A stretch of 64,000 nucleotides of DNA, taken from assembly GCA_963702765.1 (NCBI GenBank), contig CAVPEB010000039.1, positions 20,929-84,928 on the forward strand. Reading direction: 5' to 3'. A model generated the notes under the pieces. The model had not been told where the DNA came from and ran no database searches. It worked only from the letters and a program-made list of their open reading frames with translations. Source of the stretch: DATMNR01 sp963702765 (GTDB lineage: Bacteria > Chloroflexota > Ktedonobacteria > Ktedonobacterales > Ktedonobacteraceae). How positions within the stretch are numbered: position 1 is the first letter of the stretch; each line of letters begins with the position of its first letter. The position numbers and the translations under genes were made by a program. Of the stretch, positions 30,458 to 38,987 are shown piece by piece.

Positions 30458-30480
30458 ACAGTGCTAAAGTAAAGTACTGT
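30458..30480. promoter_or_regulatory. Possible operator upstream of the quinone oxidoreductase gene
   Basis: Imperfect inverted repeat ACAGTGCT-N7-AGTACTGT, one mismatch, ending 17 bp before the ATG. Position suggests repressor control; no adjacent regulator gene is present. Confidence 0.3.
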
Positions 30481-30497
30481 GAAGGGGGGTAGTATCA

Positions 30498-31451
30498 ATG
30501 GTTCTAACAAACGGACACAGCATGAAAGCCATTCGTTTTCACGAGTACGGCGGTTTCGAAATGCTGAAATACGAGGATGTACCGCGTCCCGAGCCGCAAT
30601 CAGGTGAGGTACTTATACAGGTGCGAGCCGCATCTGTCAATCCGTTCGACCTGGCGTTGCGCGAAGGGTGGCTGGCGAGTATGATACCGCTTCAGTTTCC
30701 CGCTATTGCTGGCGTAGATGTGGCAGGGATCGTCACAGCAACGGGTGAGGGAGTAACAGATTTCAGTGTCGGTCAGGATGTGTACGGCTTCATGAGCATG
30801 TATAGCGGAGCATACGCAGAGTATGCTGTGGTAACTGGTGAGACGATCGCTTCTAAACCTCAGTCGCTCGACTACGAGCAAGCGGCGTCTGTACCACTTG
30901 CAGCTACAGCTGCCTGGCAAACATTATTTGATATAGGTGGATTGAAGGAAGGGCAAAAGGTGCTTATTCACGGAGGTGCTGGTGGTGTTGGGACCTTTGC
31001 TGTGCAGTTGGCGAAGCTGAAAGGTGCCTATGTTCTCGCTACCACTTCTAGTGAGAATGTCGAATATGTGCAAGGATTGGGCGCAGACGAAGTGATTGAT
31101 TACACCGTAAGGCCGTTTGAAACGGTTGCTCATGGTGTTGATCTGGTTCTCGACCTCGTTGGTGGTGAGACTCAGCAGCGTTCCTGGAGTGTGCTCAAAG
31201 CAGGCGGAATCCTGGTTTCGTTGCAAGAGCCACCTTCACAGGAGGTGGCTGCCACATACGGAGTTCATGCAGTGTTCGCGGCTGCGCTGCCATCGTCTGG
31301 CCTCTTAAAGGAACTGGCTGACCTGTTGGACAGAGGACAGATCAAGCCTCATGTAGGCAGAGTGTTTTCCCTAGAGCAAGCACGGCAAGCTCAAGAGCTC
31401 AAAAGGGATGGCCACATCCAGGGCAAAATCGTCCTGAAGATTGCTGATTGA
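30498..31451 (+). CDS. NADP-dependent MDR oxidoreductase (quinone oxidoreductase type)
   Basis: This 317-aa zinc-less medium-chain dehydrogenase/reductase has an N-terminal GroES-like domain with AIRFHEYGGFEMLKYEDVPR, ASVNPFDLALREG and FPAIAGVDVAGIV. The Rossmann motif is VLIHGGAGGVGTFAVQLAK. It ends in the usual KIVLKI. It lacks the structural-zinc Cys cluster. The GGGGGG run before ATG 30498 serves as ribosome site; an internal ATG at 30522 (MKAIRFH) is an alternative start. It likely reduces quinones or enones with NADPH. Confidence 0.92.
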   Translation: MVLTNGHSMKAIRFHEYGGFEMLKYEDVPRPEPQSGEVLIQVRAASVNPFDLALREGWLASMIPLQFPAIAGVDVAGIVTATGEGVTDFSVGQDVYGFMSMYSGAYAEYAVVTGETIASKPQSLDYEQAASVPLAATAAWQTLFDIGGLKEGQKVLIHGGAGGVGTFAVQLAKLKGAYVLATTSSENVEYVQGLGADEVIDYTVRPFETVAHGVDLVLDLVGGETQQRSWSVLKAGGILVSLQEPPSQEVAATYGVHAVFAAALPSSGLLKELADLLDRGQIKPHVGRVFSLEQARQAQELKRDGHIQGKIVLKIAD

Positions 31452-31757
31452 CACATAAACCTTTCCCCACACTCGTCTGCGGGCTTTATCTCACTTCCCT
31501 GAGGTAGCGTGCCTTGGTAAAGTGCAGCCTGAGTTAGCTCCTCAGGTTATCGGTTCGAAAAATGATGGTGATGTATGCCGTCTATTGAGCGCATCCGTTT
31601 GCCAGTAAAGTTGGTCCTGATACTATCAGGGCCAACTTTATGTAAAGCTACATTCCTATTCAAGGGTGAGCAGGCTGGACACCCCAGCTTTCTTGTTCAG
31701 CATTGAGGCATAAGTAAGAAGAACGCATTACCGAGTCAGAGAAAGATCTTGTGTTGG
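31452..31757. other. Intergenic region with hairpin and GNAT gene fragment
   Basis: A stem of 17 bp (31606-31622 with 31624-31640, one G-U type mismatch) lies here, possibly terminating the oxidoreductase gene, but no T-tract follows. The right end is a degenerate copy of part of a GNAT gene (31666-31756). Confidence 0.45.
31666..31756 (+). pseudogene. Degenerate duplicate of a GNAT acetyltransferase segment
   Basis: This stretch matches 33895-33985 inside the downstream GNAT gene at roughly four bases in five (shared CAGGCTGGACACCCCAG, GAGGCATAAGTA/CAGGCATAAGTA, CAGAGAAAGA). It has base changes that break the frame. It abuts the 3' end of the amidohydrolase gene. Confidence 0.75.
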
Positions 31758-32781
31758 TTACAGCCGTAGGAGGTGTTCCGCGTTACCGTGTGCGATCTGA
31801 TCTTTGTCGGCAGGGCTGATCGGCAGTTGCTCCAGGAAGGTGCGTGCCTGCACCATCGAACTGTAGGGATAATCGGCTGAGAACATGATCCGGTCGACCC
31901 CTACTTGAAACAACATGTCGAGGAAGGCGGGGAGGTAATTGAAGCCACTGAACGTGTAATGGAGGTTCTCTCGCAGATAGGCTCCGATGGGACGATCCAG
32001 TTTCGTCACCTGCGTGGGCAACCCGAGATCGAGTCTGGGCAGCATGAACGGAAGCGTTTCGCCCAGGTGGCCTATGATCAGCTGCAAGCCTGGGTAGCGG
32101 TCGAATGCTCCACTGAGGATGAGTCGCAGGACATGGATCGCCGTTTCGATGTGCCAACCCCAGGCTGCGGTCGAGAGGGCGATAGTCACCTCTGGCGCGA
32201 AGTGTCCCGTGTAGGAGGCCTGCGATCACTGGCTGCGGCGGTGGTGTCGGGTGGAGGTAGAGCGGCACCTGGAGTGCTTCGGCACGCTCCAGGATCGGCC
32301 AGAAGAATGGGTCGTCCAGGTAGCGGCCCCGGATATGGCCGTTGATCAGTGCTCCTTTGAAGCCGTGGGTACGGATAGTACGCTCCAACTCGTCGGCGGC
32401 GGTGTCCGGAGCCGCAGTCGGCAGCGCGGCGAATCCGGCGAATCGGCTCGGATGACGCCGCACCGCCTCCGCGAGAAGATCGTTCGCCTCGCGAGCCAGC
32501 GCGACCGCCTCGGCCGCCTCCAGCTGCTCTGTGCCGGGGCTGGTCAGAGACAGGACCTGCACATCAATACCAGCGGCATCCATGTCTGCGATTCGGTGGT
32601 CATCGAGGTTGCCCAGTCGATCAAGCAACTGGGTAAGGGCTGCCGCAACCTGGGGATGGGCTTGGAGGGCTCGTGCCTGGTCCTTTAGTTGGCGCCCTGG
32701 ACCTTCCATGAACGCCGGGGTGGCGTAATGTTCTTCCAGCGTAATCGTTCGCATTGTCTTACTGTTCTCTCTTTGAGACAT
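31758..32781 (-). pseudogene. Amidohydrolase_2 (ACMSD/resorcylate decarboxylase-like), frameshifted
   Basis: This is a TIM-barrel metal-dependent hydrolase/decarboxylase of about 340 aa. The N-terminus has ITLEEHYATPAF, then DMDAAGIDVQVLSLTSPGT, FAGFAALPTAAPD and PLYLHPTPP. The second frame has LIIGHLGETLPFMLPRLD and DRIMFSADYPYSS (catalytic Asp). One extra base near 32200-32203 separates the frames (expected HGTFAPEVTIAL). Base composition is visibly richer in G and C than neighbours, hinting at transfer. It follows the TetR gene by 6 bp on the same strand and is probably its regulated partner. Confidence 0.85.
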
Positions 32782-32787
32782 AATTAT

Positions 32788-33489
32788 TTATTCGCTTTCT
32801 TCAAGGTGCTCAGTGCTAGGATCAAGAGTAACCCCAGCGACAATCAAGGCAATGATTTGTTTGCGTAGGTGCGCGAGTACTGTGGCGGAAGAGATATCTC
32901 TTCCTCCTACTACCAACTGATACAAAGGCAGAGCGGCGAGAGCAGACCAGCAGATCTGTGCGACCAGCACTACCATAAGGGCTACATCGAGATCTGGACG
33001 TACGAGGCCAGCTCTGAGTGCCTTGGAGAAGAGTGCCTCAAACTGCACGAGATCGGTTGGCTCAAAATTTGAGGCAATCCTTGCGAGGGTCTGTACGCCC
33101 TCAGCCTGTTCCCAGTTGAGCAACCGCATGAAATTTGGATGTTCGACCATATAATCAAACACAGCGCCAAAAGTGATGCTGAGAAAAACTCTGAAGCGGT
33201 TTGCATCAGAGGTGATGGTTTCATCTTTCAGCAAAGGGATGAACACGCGTGCAAGGAGTTCACTCATTTCCCTGTCAGCACGCTTGAGCACCTCGGTATA
33301 GAGGCCGAGCTTATCGCCAAAGTACCGAAACAGTAAGCTGTTATTGTAGCCCGAGGCGTTGGCGATGGCTTCGATACGTGCTCCATCGAAGCCGTGCTGG
33401 GCGAAGATCGTTTCTGCCGCACTCAGAATGGCTGCACGTGTTCTGTTCGCATCACGAGCCCTTCCTTCTCGACGTTCAGACTCGGTCAT
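32788..33489 (-). CDS. TetR-family transcriptional regulator
   Basis: This 233-aa TetR/AcrR repressor has an N-terminal HTH: TRAAILSAAETIFAQHGFDGARIEAIA, then NNSLLFRYFGDKLGLY. The rest is a helical ligand-binding domain containing a TetR_C-like region. It is first in a two-gene unit with the amidohydrolase (6-bp gap). A palindromic operator candidate lies 40 bp upstream (33529-33550), so autoregulation is likely. The ligand is probably an aromatic substrate of the amidohydrolase, by inference from linkage. Confidence 0.92.
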   Translation of the reverse strand: MTESERREGRARDANRTRAAILSAAETIFAQHGFDGARIEAIANASGYNNSLLFRYFGDKLGLYTEVLKRADREMSELLARVFIPLLKDETITSDANRFRVFLSITFGAVFDYMVEHPNFMRLLNWEQAEGVQTLARIASNFEPTDLVQFEALFSKALRAGLVRPDLDVALMVVLVAQICWSALAALPLYQLVVGGRDISSATVLAHLRKQIIALIVAGVTLDPSTEHLEESE

Positions 33490-33528
33490 ACTCTTCTCTC
33501 TCCTCGTCGGATCGCATCAATTATGCTC

Positions 33529-33550
33529 TATGTAAGTAACTACCTACATA
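33529..33550. promoter_or_regulatory. TetR-type operator candidate
   Basis: TATGTAAGTA-AC-TACCTACATA: 10-bp half sites with one mismatch, centred 50 bp upstream of the TetR start codon. Typical size and symmetry for TetR-family binding. Confidence 0.6.
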
Positions 33551-33587
33551 ATAGCCAACTAGAGCGTCCATGTCAAGGGGAAATGAC

Positions 33588-33730
33588 TGATATCCACTCA
33601 TACATCAGAAGTGCTAAAAGGAGCGGGATTGGTAAGTGCTGCAGCCCTTCACCTGGGGTTTGGGGTCGTGACCCAACTACTTCCTCAAAGCTGGCCTTAG
33701 GTCTGCATGAAAAATTATGAATGGATGTTA
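33588..33730. repeat. MITE-like element, copy 1
   Basis: This 143-bp element shares TGATATCCACTCATACATCAG, GCGGGATTG, CAGCCCTTCACCTGGGGT and TTCCTCAAAGC, plus the run into AAAATTATGA, with 37409-37543. The left end is intact; the right terminal repeat is degenerate. No ORF. Confidence 0.8.
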
Positions 33731-33800
33731 ATTCTGTTTGCTTGACGATAAGAAGACGTTCATGGTATAGCAGAAGCATGATTACAAGTGAGGAGATCTC

Positions 33801-34382
33801 ATGTTTACGCTCAATGATGTGACACTGCGCCCCCTGGAATTCGACGATATAGATACGCTCTATGAGTGGGAGACCGATATAGAATTAGCCGTCAGGTCAG
33901 GCTGGACACCCCAGATCTCTCGTGCAGCATTCAGGCATAAGTACGAACAGCGCATTAGCGAGCCAGAGAAAGACCTGGTGATGCTGGGCATAGAGTTTGA
34001 AGGCCAGTTGGTCGGATACGTCCAATTAGCGTTGATCGATTATGACGAGCGGCGAGCTGCTGTAGGCATTCTGGTTGGCGAGAAAAATCTTTGGGGGCAT
34101 GGCATTGGCAAGACTGCACTGCGTATCTTGTTGGATTATGCCTTCACCGTGAGGAACCTCGAACGTATCTATGCTGAGGTATACGGCTTCAACCAGCGTT
34201 CCCTGCGGTTGATGGAGCGTGTTGGGTTTCAGAAAGAGGGTGTTCTTCGCCAGCACGAAATCCATAATGGTGCGCGCCAGGACATGCATTTCTTCGGCAT
34301 GCTCAAAGCGGAGTTTTATCAGAAATATGAGACCATGTTCAAACTACCTGATAACAACGAGGATGATACAGGGAAAATGTAG
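33801..34382 (+). CDS. GNAT-family N-acetyltransferase (RimJ/RimL-like)
   Basis: This 193-aa protein begins TLNDVTLRPLEFDDIDTLYEW, the usual first strand. The acetyl-CoA loop region is LVGEKNLWGHGIGKTALRILLDYAF, followed by RIYAEVYGFNQRSLRLMERVGFQKEGVLR, a strong GNAT signature (N-x-x-S-L-x-L-x-E-K/R-x-G-F). GAGGAGATCTC precedes the ATG. The acetyl acceptor is unknown. Part of the gene is duplicated as a remnant at 31666-31756. Confidence 0.92.
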   Translation: MFTLNDVTLRPLEFDDIDTLYEWETDIELAVRSGWTPQISRAAFRHKYEQRISEPEKDLVMLGIEFEGQLVGYVQLALIDYDERRAAVGILVGEKNLWGHGIGKTALRILLDYAFTVRNLERIYAEVYGFNQRSLRLMERVGFQKEGVLRQHEIHNGARQDMHFFGMLKAEFYQKYETMFKLPDNNEDDTGKM

Positions 34383-34448
34383 AGGCGTGAAGATATAGAT
34401 GAATAAAATAACCCAGTCATGTCCACTCGATCATCGCGGTGTAAGATT

Positions 34449-34518
34449 GTCATCCTGAGCCGCAGCGAAGGATCTCGTTAGCCCATCGCGCGAGATTCTT
34501 CACTTTGTTCAGAATGAC
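34449..34518. repeat. Hairpin repeat, GTCATCCTGAGC family, copy 2
   Basis: The left arm begins GTCATCCTGAGCCGCAGCGA and the right arm ends CACTTTGTTCAGAATGAC. Inner parts are GATCTCG and CGAGATTCTTC. The arms are diverged, so this is an older copy of the family at 1397 and 49325. Confidence 0.7.
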
Positions 34519-34580
34519 AAAGCCAGGATCGAATGACAAGACCAAATTCAGTATGGCAAGGTCAGGTTCAGAAGGACACC

Positions 34581-35093
34581 TTATGAATCAGACGTCAACG
34601 ATGTCTGTATCGCCACTGCAATGGCAATCGAAAACTCCTGCAGATCGGCGATGCTGACATCGAAAGCACTTATGCCAAGCAATTGGGCGCGATGCTTTGC
34701 GTTTCCACGTAGGGTGACAGTAGGACGTCCGCTGCGTAGCTGCACGATCTCCATCTCACGCCAGGCGACGCCGTGGATGCCGGTACCAAGCGCTTTACTA
34801 ATGGCTTCTTTGGCAGCAAAGCGTCCGGCAAGGCGCGTAGCCTTGCCACGGCATTGACGCACCTCCATTTCGGTGAAGACGCGTTTAAGGAAACGTTCGC
34901 CATGACGCTCATAGACTTTGCGCACACGTCCTACCTCGATGATATCGATGCCAACGGCCACGTTTACGCCCTGCGGAAGGTTTAGGGGAGCAGGCAAACC
35001 TGCCACTCCTGCTGGCCCGAAGAGCCAATCGGGAATAGGCACTCCTGGTTGGCGTACCAGCGGTGTAAAAATTAATGGCAGGTTGTCATCCAT
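34581..35093 (-). CDS. acpS: Holo-[acyl-carrier-protein] synthase
   Basis: This 170-aa AcpS-type phosphopantetheinyl transferase moves 4'-phosphopantetheine from CoA to apo-ACP. The core begins VAVGIDIIEVGRV (Mg ligand Asp), then RFLKRVFTEMEV and LAGRFAAKEAISKALGTG, the WxxKEA-type motif with AAKEA. It carries a 43-residue proline-rich N-terminal extension not found in typical 120-130 aa AcpS. AAAGGA precedes the first ATG, but an internal start at the core cannot be excluded. Confidence 0.9.
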   Translation of the reverse strand: MDDNLPLIFTPLVRQPGVPIPDWLFGPAGVAGLPAPLNLPQGVNVAVGIDIIEVGRVRKVYERHGERFLKRVFTEMEVRQCRGKATRLAGRFAAKEAISKALGTGIHGVAWREMEIVQLRSGRPTVTLRGNAKHRAQLLGISAFDVSIADLQEFSIAIAVAIQTSLTSDS

Positions 35094-35212
35094 CGTCTGG
35101 TATATCCTTTATCGTTTGGGCGGTTTTAATGGCCTCCTGTGTGCCGTTGAAATTAGGGTGCAAGGCCAGGCACTCATCCCCGGCGGGCGGCCATAAAGGC
35201 AGCCCCTACGGA

Positions 35213-36598
35213 CTAACTCAGCAATGGTTGGGTGGATGTGCTGTCTTCGGAAGGCAGTACCGACGGATCAGGCCCTGTACCGCGGCCAATGCCACGATAA
35301 GTGAACCCAAGGCGTTTCATTTCGACTGCTTCGTAAATATTGCGACCGTCGATAAGCACTGGACTGTGCATGGCGCTTTTGATCTGGCGCATATCAAGCG
35401 ATTTGAACTCGTTCCACTCGGTCACAATCACAAGGGCGTCCGTGCCTTCCGCTACTTCGTAGGGATTTTGACAGAAGACGATCGATTCCATATGCACGCC
35501 CGCCTGTTCCAGCGCTTCACGCCCGGTATCTGTGGCAACGGGATCGTACACGCGCACCGTCGATCCCTGGTTTGTTATCCAGCGAATGATATCAACGGAG
35601 GCGGCTTCACGCATGTCGTCAGTGTTGGGCTTGAAAGCCAGCCCAAGAATACCTATAGTAGAGCCTCGCACTGTGCCTAATATTGAGGTCAATTTTGTCA
35701 CAACAAGGCGGCGCTGGTCATGGTTAATGTCCATTACTGCACTTAGCAGTTGCGGGTGCAGGCCAGCTTCGGCAGCCATATGTGCGAGCGCCCGCACATC
35801 TTTCGGGAAGCAGGAACCTCCGTAACCGAGCCCTGCATCGAGAAATGCCCTCCCGATACGTTTGTCATAGCCCATGCCTGCTGCGACCTCTTTGACATCA
35901 GCTCCCAGGCGTTCGCAGATCTGCGCAATTTCATTGATGAAAGATATCTTGGTTGCCAGGAATGCGTTGGAAGCGTACTTGATCATCTCAGCCGTGTAGA
36001 GATCGGTGATTACGATAGGCGCGCGCAACGGCAGATAGAGCGTAGCGACTTTTCGAGCAGCTTCCGGGTCGGAAGAGCCCAGAACAACACGGTCGGGATT
36101 CTCGAAATCCAGAACGGCCGAGCCTTCGCGAAGGAATTCCGGATTGGAGATGACCGCAAAGTGAACCTCGGGTCGCTTCAGGTTTTTACGTATGATGCGC
36201 GTAACAACGTCACCGCTGCCCACAGGTACGGTGCTTTTGTTGATGATAACAGCCTCGTGGTCAAGTTCCTCGGCGATGCCGCGAGCAGCGCTTTCAACGT
36301 AGCGCATGTCTGCCCCGCCCTGGCTGGAGCCGGTGGGAGTGTTGACGGCGATGAAAATAAAATCGCAATTATCCAGGCCTTCGCTGTAGCTGGTTGTGAA
36401 ATGCAAGCGTCCTGCATGCACGTTACGGGCGACCATTTCTTCCAGTCCAGGTTCATAAATAGGCAAAATGCCCCGCTTAAGACGTTCAATTTTTTCCGGG
36501 ATGATATCGACACAGGTTACTTGATTGCCCATATCTGAGAAACAGGTGCCTGTGACCAGGCCCACATATCCTGTACCGATGACACAAATTGTTGACAC
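35213..36598 (-). CDS. ugd: UDP-glucose 6-dehydrogenase
   Basis: This 461-aa enzyme oxidises UDP-glucose to UDP-glucuronate for exopolysaccharide or glycolipid synthesis. It has N-terminal Rossmann ICVIGTGYVGLVTGTCFSDMG, NTPTGSSQGGADM, the catalytic cysteine loop GYGGSCFPKDVRALAHMA, and the C-terminal domain FKPNTDDMREA. Start at 36598, 4 bp after the stop of the MBL-hydrolase gene, so the two are one operon. A short Ser/Thr-rich tail is the only deviation. Confidence 0.95.
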   Translation of the reverse strand: MSTICVIGTGYVGLVTGTCFSDMGNQVTCVDIIPEKIERLKRGILPIYEPGLEEMVARNVHAGRLHFTTSYSEGLDNCDFIFIAVNTPTGSSQGGADMRYVESAARGIAEELDHEAVIINKSTVPVGSGDVVTRIIRKNLKRPEVHFAVISNPEFLREGSAVLDFENPDRVVLGSSDPEAARKVATLYLPLRAPIVITDLYTAEMIKYASNAFLATKISFINEIAQICERLGADVKEVAAGMGYDKRIGRAFLDAGLGYGGSCFPKDVRALAHMAAEAGLHPQLLSAVMDINHDQRRLVVTKLTSILGTVRGSTIGILGLAFKPNTDDMREAASVDIIRWITNQGSTVRVYDPVATDTGREALEQAGVHMESIVFCQNPYEVAEGTDALVIVTEWNEFKSLDMRQIKSAMHSPVLIDGRNIYEAVEMKRLGFTYRGIGRGTGPDPSVLPSEDSTSTQPLLS

Positions 36599-36602
36599 TA
36601 TT

Positions 36603-37262
36603 CTACTCCTCTATTGTCACAAATGGATTTTCGTATTTTTCTTCGCCAATCGTAGTTGGCTGGCCATGTCCAGGCAAGACCACCAGGTCATCTTCAAGCG
36701 TATATAGCTTTTCACGGATGGATTTCTCGATTTGCTCGTAGCTTCCACCCTCAAAGTCCGTCCGTCCGATACCACGATTGAAGAGGGTATCACCACTGAA
36801 AACACAATAAGGGCGACTCAGCAGGCAGACACCGCCGCGAGTATGACCCGGAGTATACAGGACTTCTAGCTCGAGCGTGCCAAATGAGATCGTATCGCCT
36901 TCTTTAAGCAAAATATCGGGCTTGCGCTTGACAAGGGGTGCTGGACGATTGAACATGTTTGCGATACTCGCATCGGTATACATGTAGACGTCATCCGGAT
37001 GTATTGCCAGCGGCACCGGATAGACGGCGCTGACGGCGTCGATGGCACCGATGTGGTCGATATGCCCATGTGTGTTGATGATATATTTGGGGATAAATTT
37101 GTATTCCTGAATATGCTCTATGATGCGTTCCGCCTCGTCGCCCGGGTCGATAATGACTGCTTCGAGTGTCTCGGGACAGGCGTACAGGTAACAGTTCTCT
37201 TGAAACATGCCGACCGTGATACATACGACCTTCGGCATGTGCTCGTTGTCCTCTTCGGGCAT
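36603..37262 (-). CDS. Metallo-beta-lactamase-fold hydrolase (glyoxalase II-like)
   Basis: This 219-aa MBL-fold enzyme has all metal ligands visible: THGHIDHIGA (HxHxDH, about residue 64), GHTRGGVCL (His), SGDTLFNRGIGRTD (Asp) and LPGHGQPTT (His). MFQENCYLYACPE near the N-terminus is typical of hydroxyacylglutathione-hydrolase-like proteins. ATG 37262 or the internal ATG at 37238 may be the start. It shares a promoter with ugd (37308-37335). Thioester substrate inferred from family only. Confidence 0.92.
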   Translation of the reverse strand: MPEEDNEHMPKVVCITVGMFQENCYLYACPETLEAVIIDPGDEAERIIEHIQEYKFIPKYIINTHGHIDHIGAIDAVSAVYPVPLAIHPDDVYMYTDASIANMFNRPAPLVKRKPDILLKEGDTISFGTLELEVLYTPGHTRGGVCLLSRPYCVFSGDTLFNRGIGRTDFEGGSYEQIEKSIREKLYTLEDDLVVLPGHGQPTTIGEEKYENPFVTIEE

Positions 37263-37307
37263 GCTACGTATTTCTTTCTACTAACCCTGACGGTAAGATT
37301 GAGATAT

Positions 37308-37335
37308 ATTATAGCACAGGGGGTTTAAAGGACAA
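37308..37335 (-). promoter_or_regulatory. Promoter for MBL-hydrolase/ugd operon
   Basis: Minus strand TTGTCC (37330-37335), 16-bp spacer, TATAAT (37308-37313), about 45 bp before the start codon. Confidence 0.5.
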
Positions 37336-37408
37336 TCGTGGCGTTTTCGGGAAGGTTAGAAGGCGCATTTTTTATCTCGTCAATGGATAATATCAAGATG
37401 AGAGATGA

Positions 37409-37543
37409 TGATATCCACTCATACATCAGAAAGAAGCGGGATTGTGAAGGCGGCAGCCCTTCACCTGGGGTATGGGGCTGTGCCCCAAATTCTTCCTCAA
37501 AGCAGGCCGCAGGCCTGAGTGAAAAAATTATGAGTAGATATCA
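37409..37543. repeat. MITE-like element, copy 2, with terminal inverted repeats
   Basis: Ends TGATATCCACTCATA (37409) and TATGAGTAGATATCA (to 37543) are 15-bp inverted repeats with one mismatch. The 135-bp interior matches copy 1 at 33588-33730 and contains small stems such as GGGGCTGTGCCCC and CAGGCCGCAGGCCTG. No coding capacity. Confidence 0.82.
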
Positions 37544-37614
37544 GGAGAAATGGGGACAAAGCCTTCACCTAAAATCTAGGATATAGAGGTATAATGTGTC
37601 TAAGCGGAGGGAAC

Positions 37615-38358
37615 ATGAATACAAGAAGCCAACAACCACCCGGCCATACTTTAGAAAATGTATTAAGTGAAAAAGAACGAGTCAGTAAACTTGGGAGAAT
37701 CAGGCAGTTCATATTCGGGACTCTTGACGGACTTCTTGTCCCAATTGGAGTTGTAAGTGCAGTTGCTGGAGGAACAGGCAGCACAAAAGCAGTAATTATT
37801 GCTGGTCTTGCAGAATCATTTGCGGGCGCGTTATCAATGGGTGCAGGTGAATTCATTTCTGGCAGATCTGAAGCACAGGTACAAGAAGCTGAGATTGCAA
37901 AAGAAATGAATGCCATCAAAGAGTATCCCGAATTTGAATTTCAGGAAATGATTGAGCTCTTTGAGCATGAAGGTGTGAGCAAAGAAGACGCAACGCGAGT
38001 TTCCGAAATACTTCAGAACTATCAACAATCGTACAACAAGACAATGGTTGAAAAGGAACTCGGAATTGAGATACAACCTGATACAGTGAGGCTTCCGGAA
38101 GCCTTTACTATGGGAGTATCGTACATTATCGGGTCAATCTTTCCGTTGATCGCCTACTTCTTCTTCCCCATTAACATTGCTTTTCCGCTATCGCTGTTAC
38201 TGACTGTTCTGGCTCTTATTGTTGTTGGAATCATTAAGGGCAAACTTGCTGAATTGAATCTCTTCAGGAGCACCATAGAAATCGTTCTTGTAGGAATTCT
38301 TTCAGCAGGTGGAGGATATATTCTTGGTACGCTTATTCCCAAATTGTTTGGTTTTTAG
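37615..38358 (+). CDS. VIT1/CCC1-family divalent metal transporter
   Basis: This 247-aa membrane protein transports Fe2+/Mn2+ in characterised relatives. It has FGTLDGLLVPIGVVSAVAGG, the conserved first helix, then GALSMGAGEFISGRSEAQV (second helix with metal-binding Met/Glu), a cytosolic helical segment rich in Glu (EMIELFEHEGVSKEDATRV), and three further helices. Start 37615 is used because AGCGGAGGGAAC precedes it. A TATAAT at 37590-37595 is a possible -10 box. Confidence 0.9.
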   Translation: MNTRSQQPPGHTLENVLSEKERVSKLGRIRQFIFGTLDGLLVPIGVVSAVAGGTGSTKAVIIAGLAESFAGALSMGAGEFISGRSEAQVQEAEIAKEMNAIKEYPEFEFQEMIELFEHEGVSKEDATRVSEILQNYQQSYNKTMVEKELGIEIQPDTVRLPEAFTMGVSYIIGSIFPLIAYFFFPINIAFPLSLLLTVLALIVVGIIKGKLAELNLFRSTIEIVLVGILSAGGGYILGTLIPKLFGF

Positions 38359-38475
38359 ATAGCCTATTTACCTGACGCACCGTATCGTAGCACTTTTCCA
38401 TATGCTATACTTTGCCCAGGATAAGGACAAGGTTATTAGTTTGAGATGCAGCAGATCTTCTGGAAAGGTAAGATC

Positions 38476-38781
38476 ATGGACGAAAGCTGCGAGATATTCG
38501 AATGTTCTATGCCTGGCACCACGTGTCCGGCTTGTCTGCAGTGTCTCTGCTGGCGGCACCGGCGCGCTTCTTCCTGTGAGGCATGCCAAAAACTCATATC
38601 TAAGGACCTTTTCGAGCTGCGATTTAGAGGGCTACTGAGCATAGGGCTTTGTATCATGCTCTGCGGAATTCTCTTCCTCCTCATACCCCATGACATATAT
38701 GGGATGGTTATTGAACTTGCTGTCGCAATGCTGGTGGTTGGTTCACTACTTATCTGGCTCGGGATACTGGCACGTGCTTGA
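38476..38781 (+). CDS. Small Cys-rich two-TM membrane protein
   Basis: This 101-aa protein has an N-terminal cluster of cysteines and one His (CEIFECSMPGTTCPACLQC, CWRH, CEAC) that looks like a B-box/zinc-ribbon metal site. A helical linker and two adjacent hydrophobic helices follow. AAAGG precedes the ATG at 38476. I do not recognise a named family. A zinc-binding domain facing the cytosol on a membrane hairpin suggests a sensory or scaffold role, which is inference. Confidence 0.6.
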   Translation: MDESCEIFECSMPGTTCPACLQCLCWRHRRASSCEACQKLISKDLFELRFRGLLSIGLCIMLCGILFLLIPHDIYGMVIELAVAMLVVGSLLIWLGILARA

Positions 38782-38987
38782 TGGTCAGATTTTGGGAACG
38801 TACTGTAGCACCATCATCAATTCAATTATGAAAAATGAGGCCTTTGCTGAAAGTGGGCTAGTGTCACTGCTGTCGTAGTTTTACGTGCTCAGTGCCTCAA
38901 TGTTAAGAGGGAGGAAGCCGCCTAGTAAGCCAATTTAGGTTGAAAGGACATGACTCGACCTCTTTTTTGTTGGCTTAGTCTCGATGT

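Larger units (their letters stand above)
30022..30497. other. Intergenic region with palindrome and gene remnant
   Basis: It holds the 40-bp palindrome (30092-30131), an MDR-type dehydrogenase fragment (30169-30285) and a possible operator (30458-30480), each listed separately. Otherwise no gene. Confidence 0.5.

Noticed and set aside
30498..31451. The MDR fragment upstream as a frameshifted N-terminus of the oxidoreductase
   Set aside because: The downstream gene is complete and the fragment matches an internal segment, so it is a separate remnant.
32251..32688. Long plus-strand open frame across the amidohydrolase gene
   Set aside because: It is a shadow of the GC-rich minus-strand amidohydrolase and has no family features or ribosome site.
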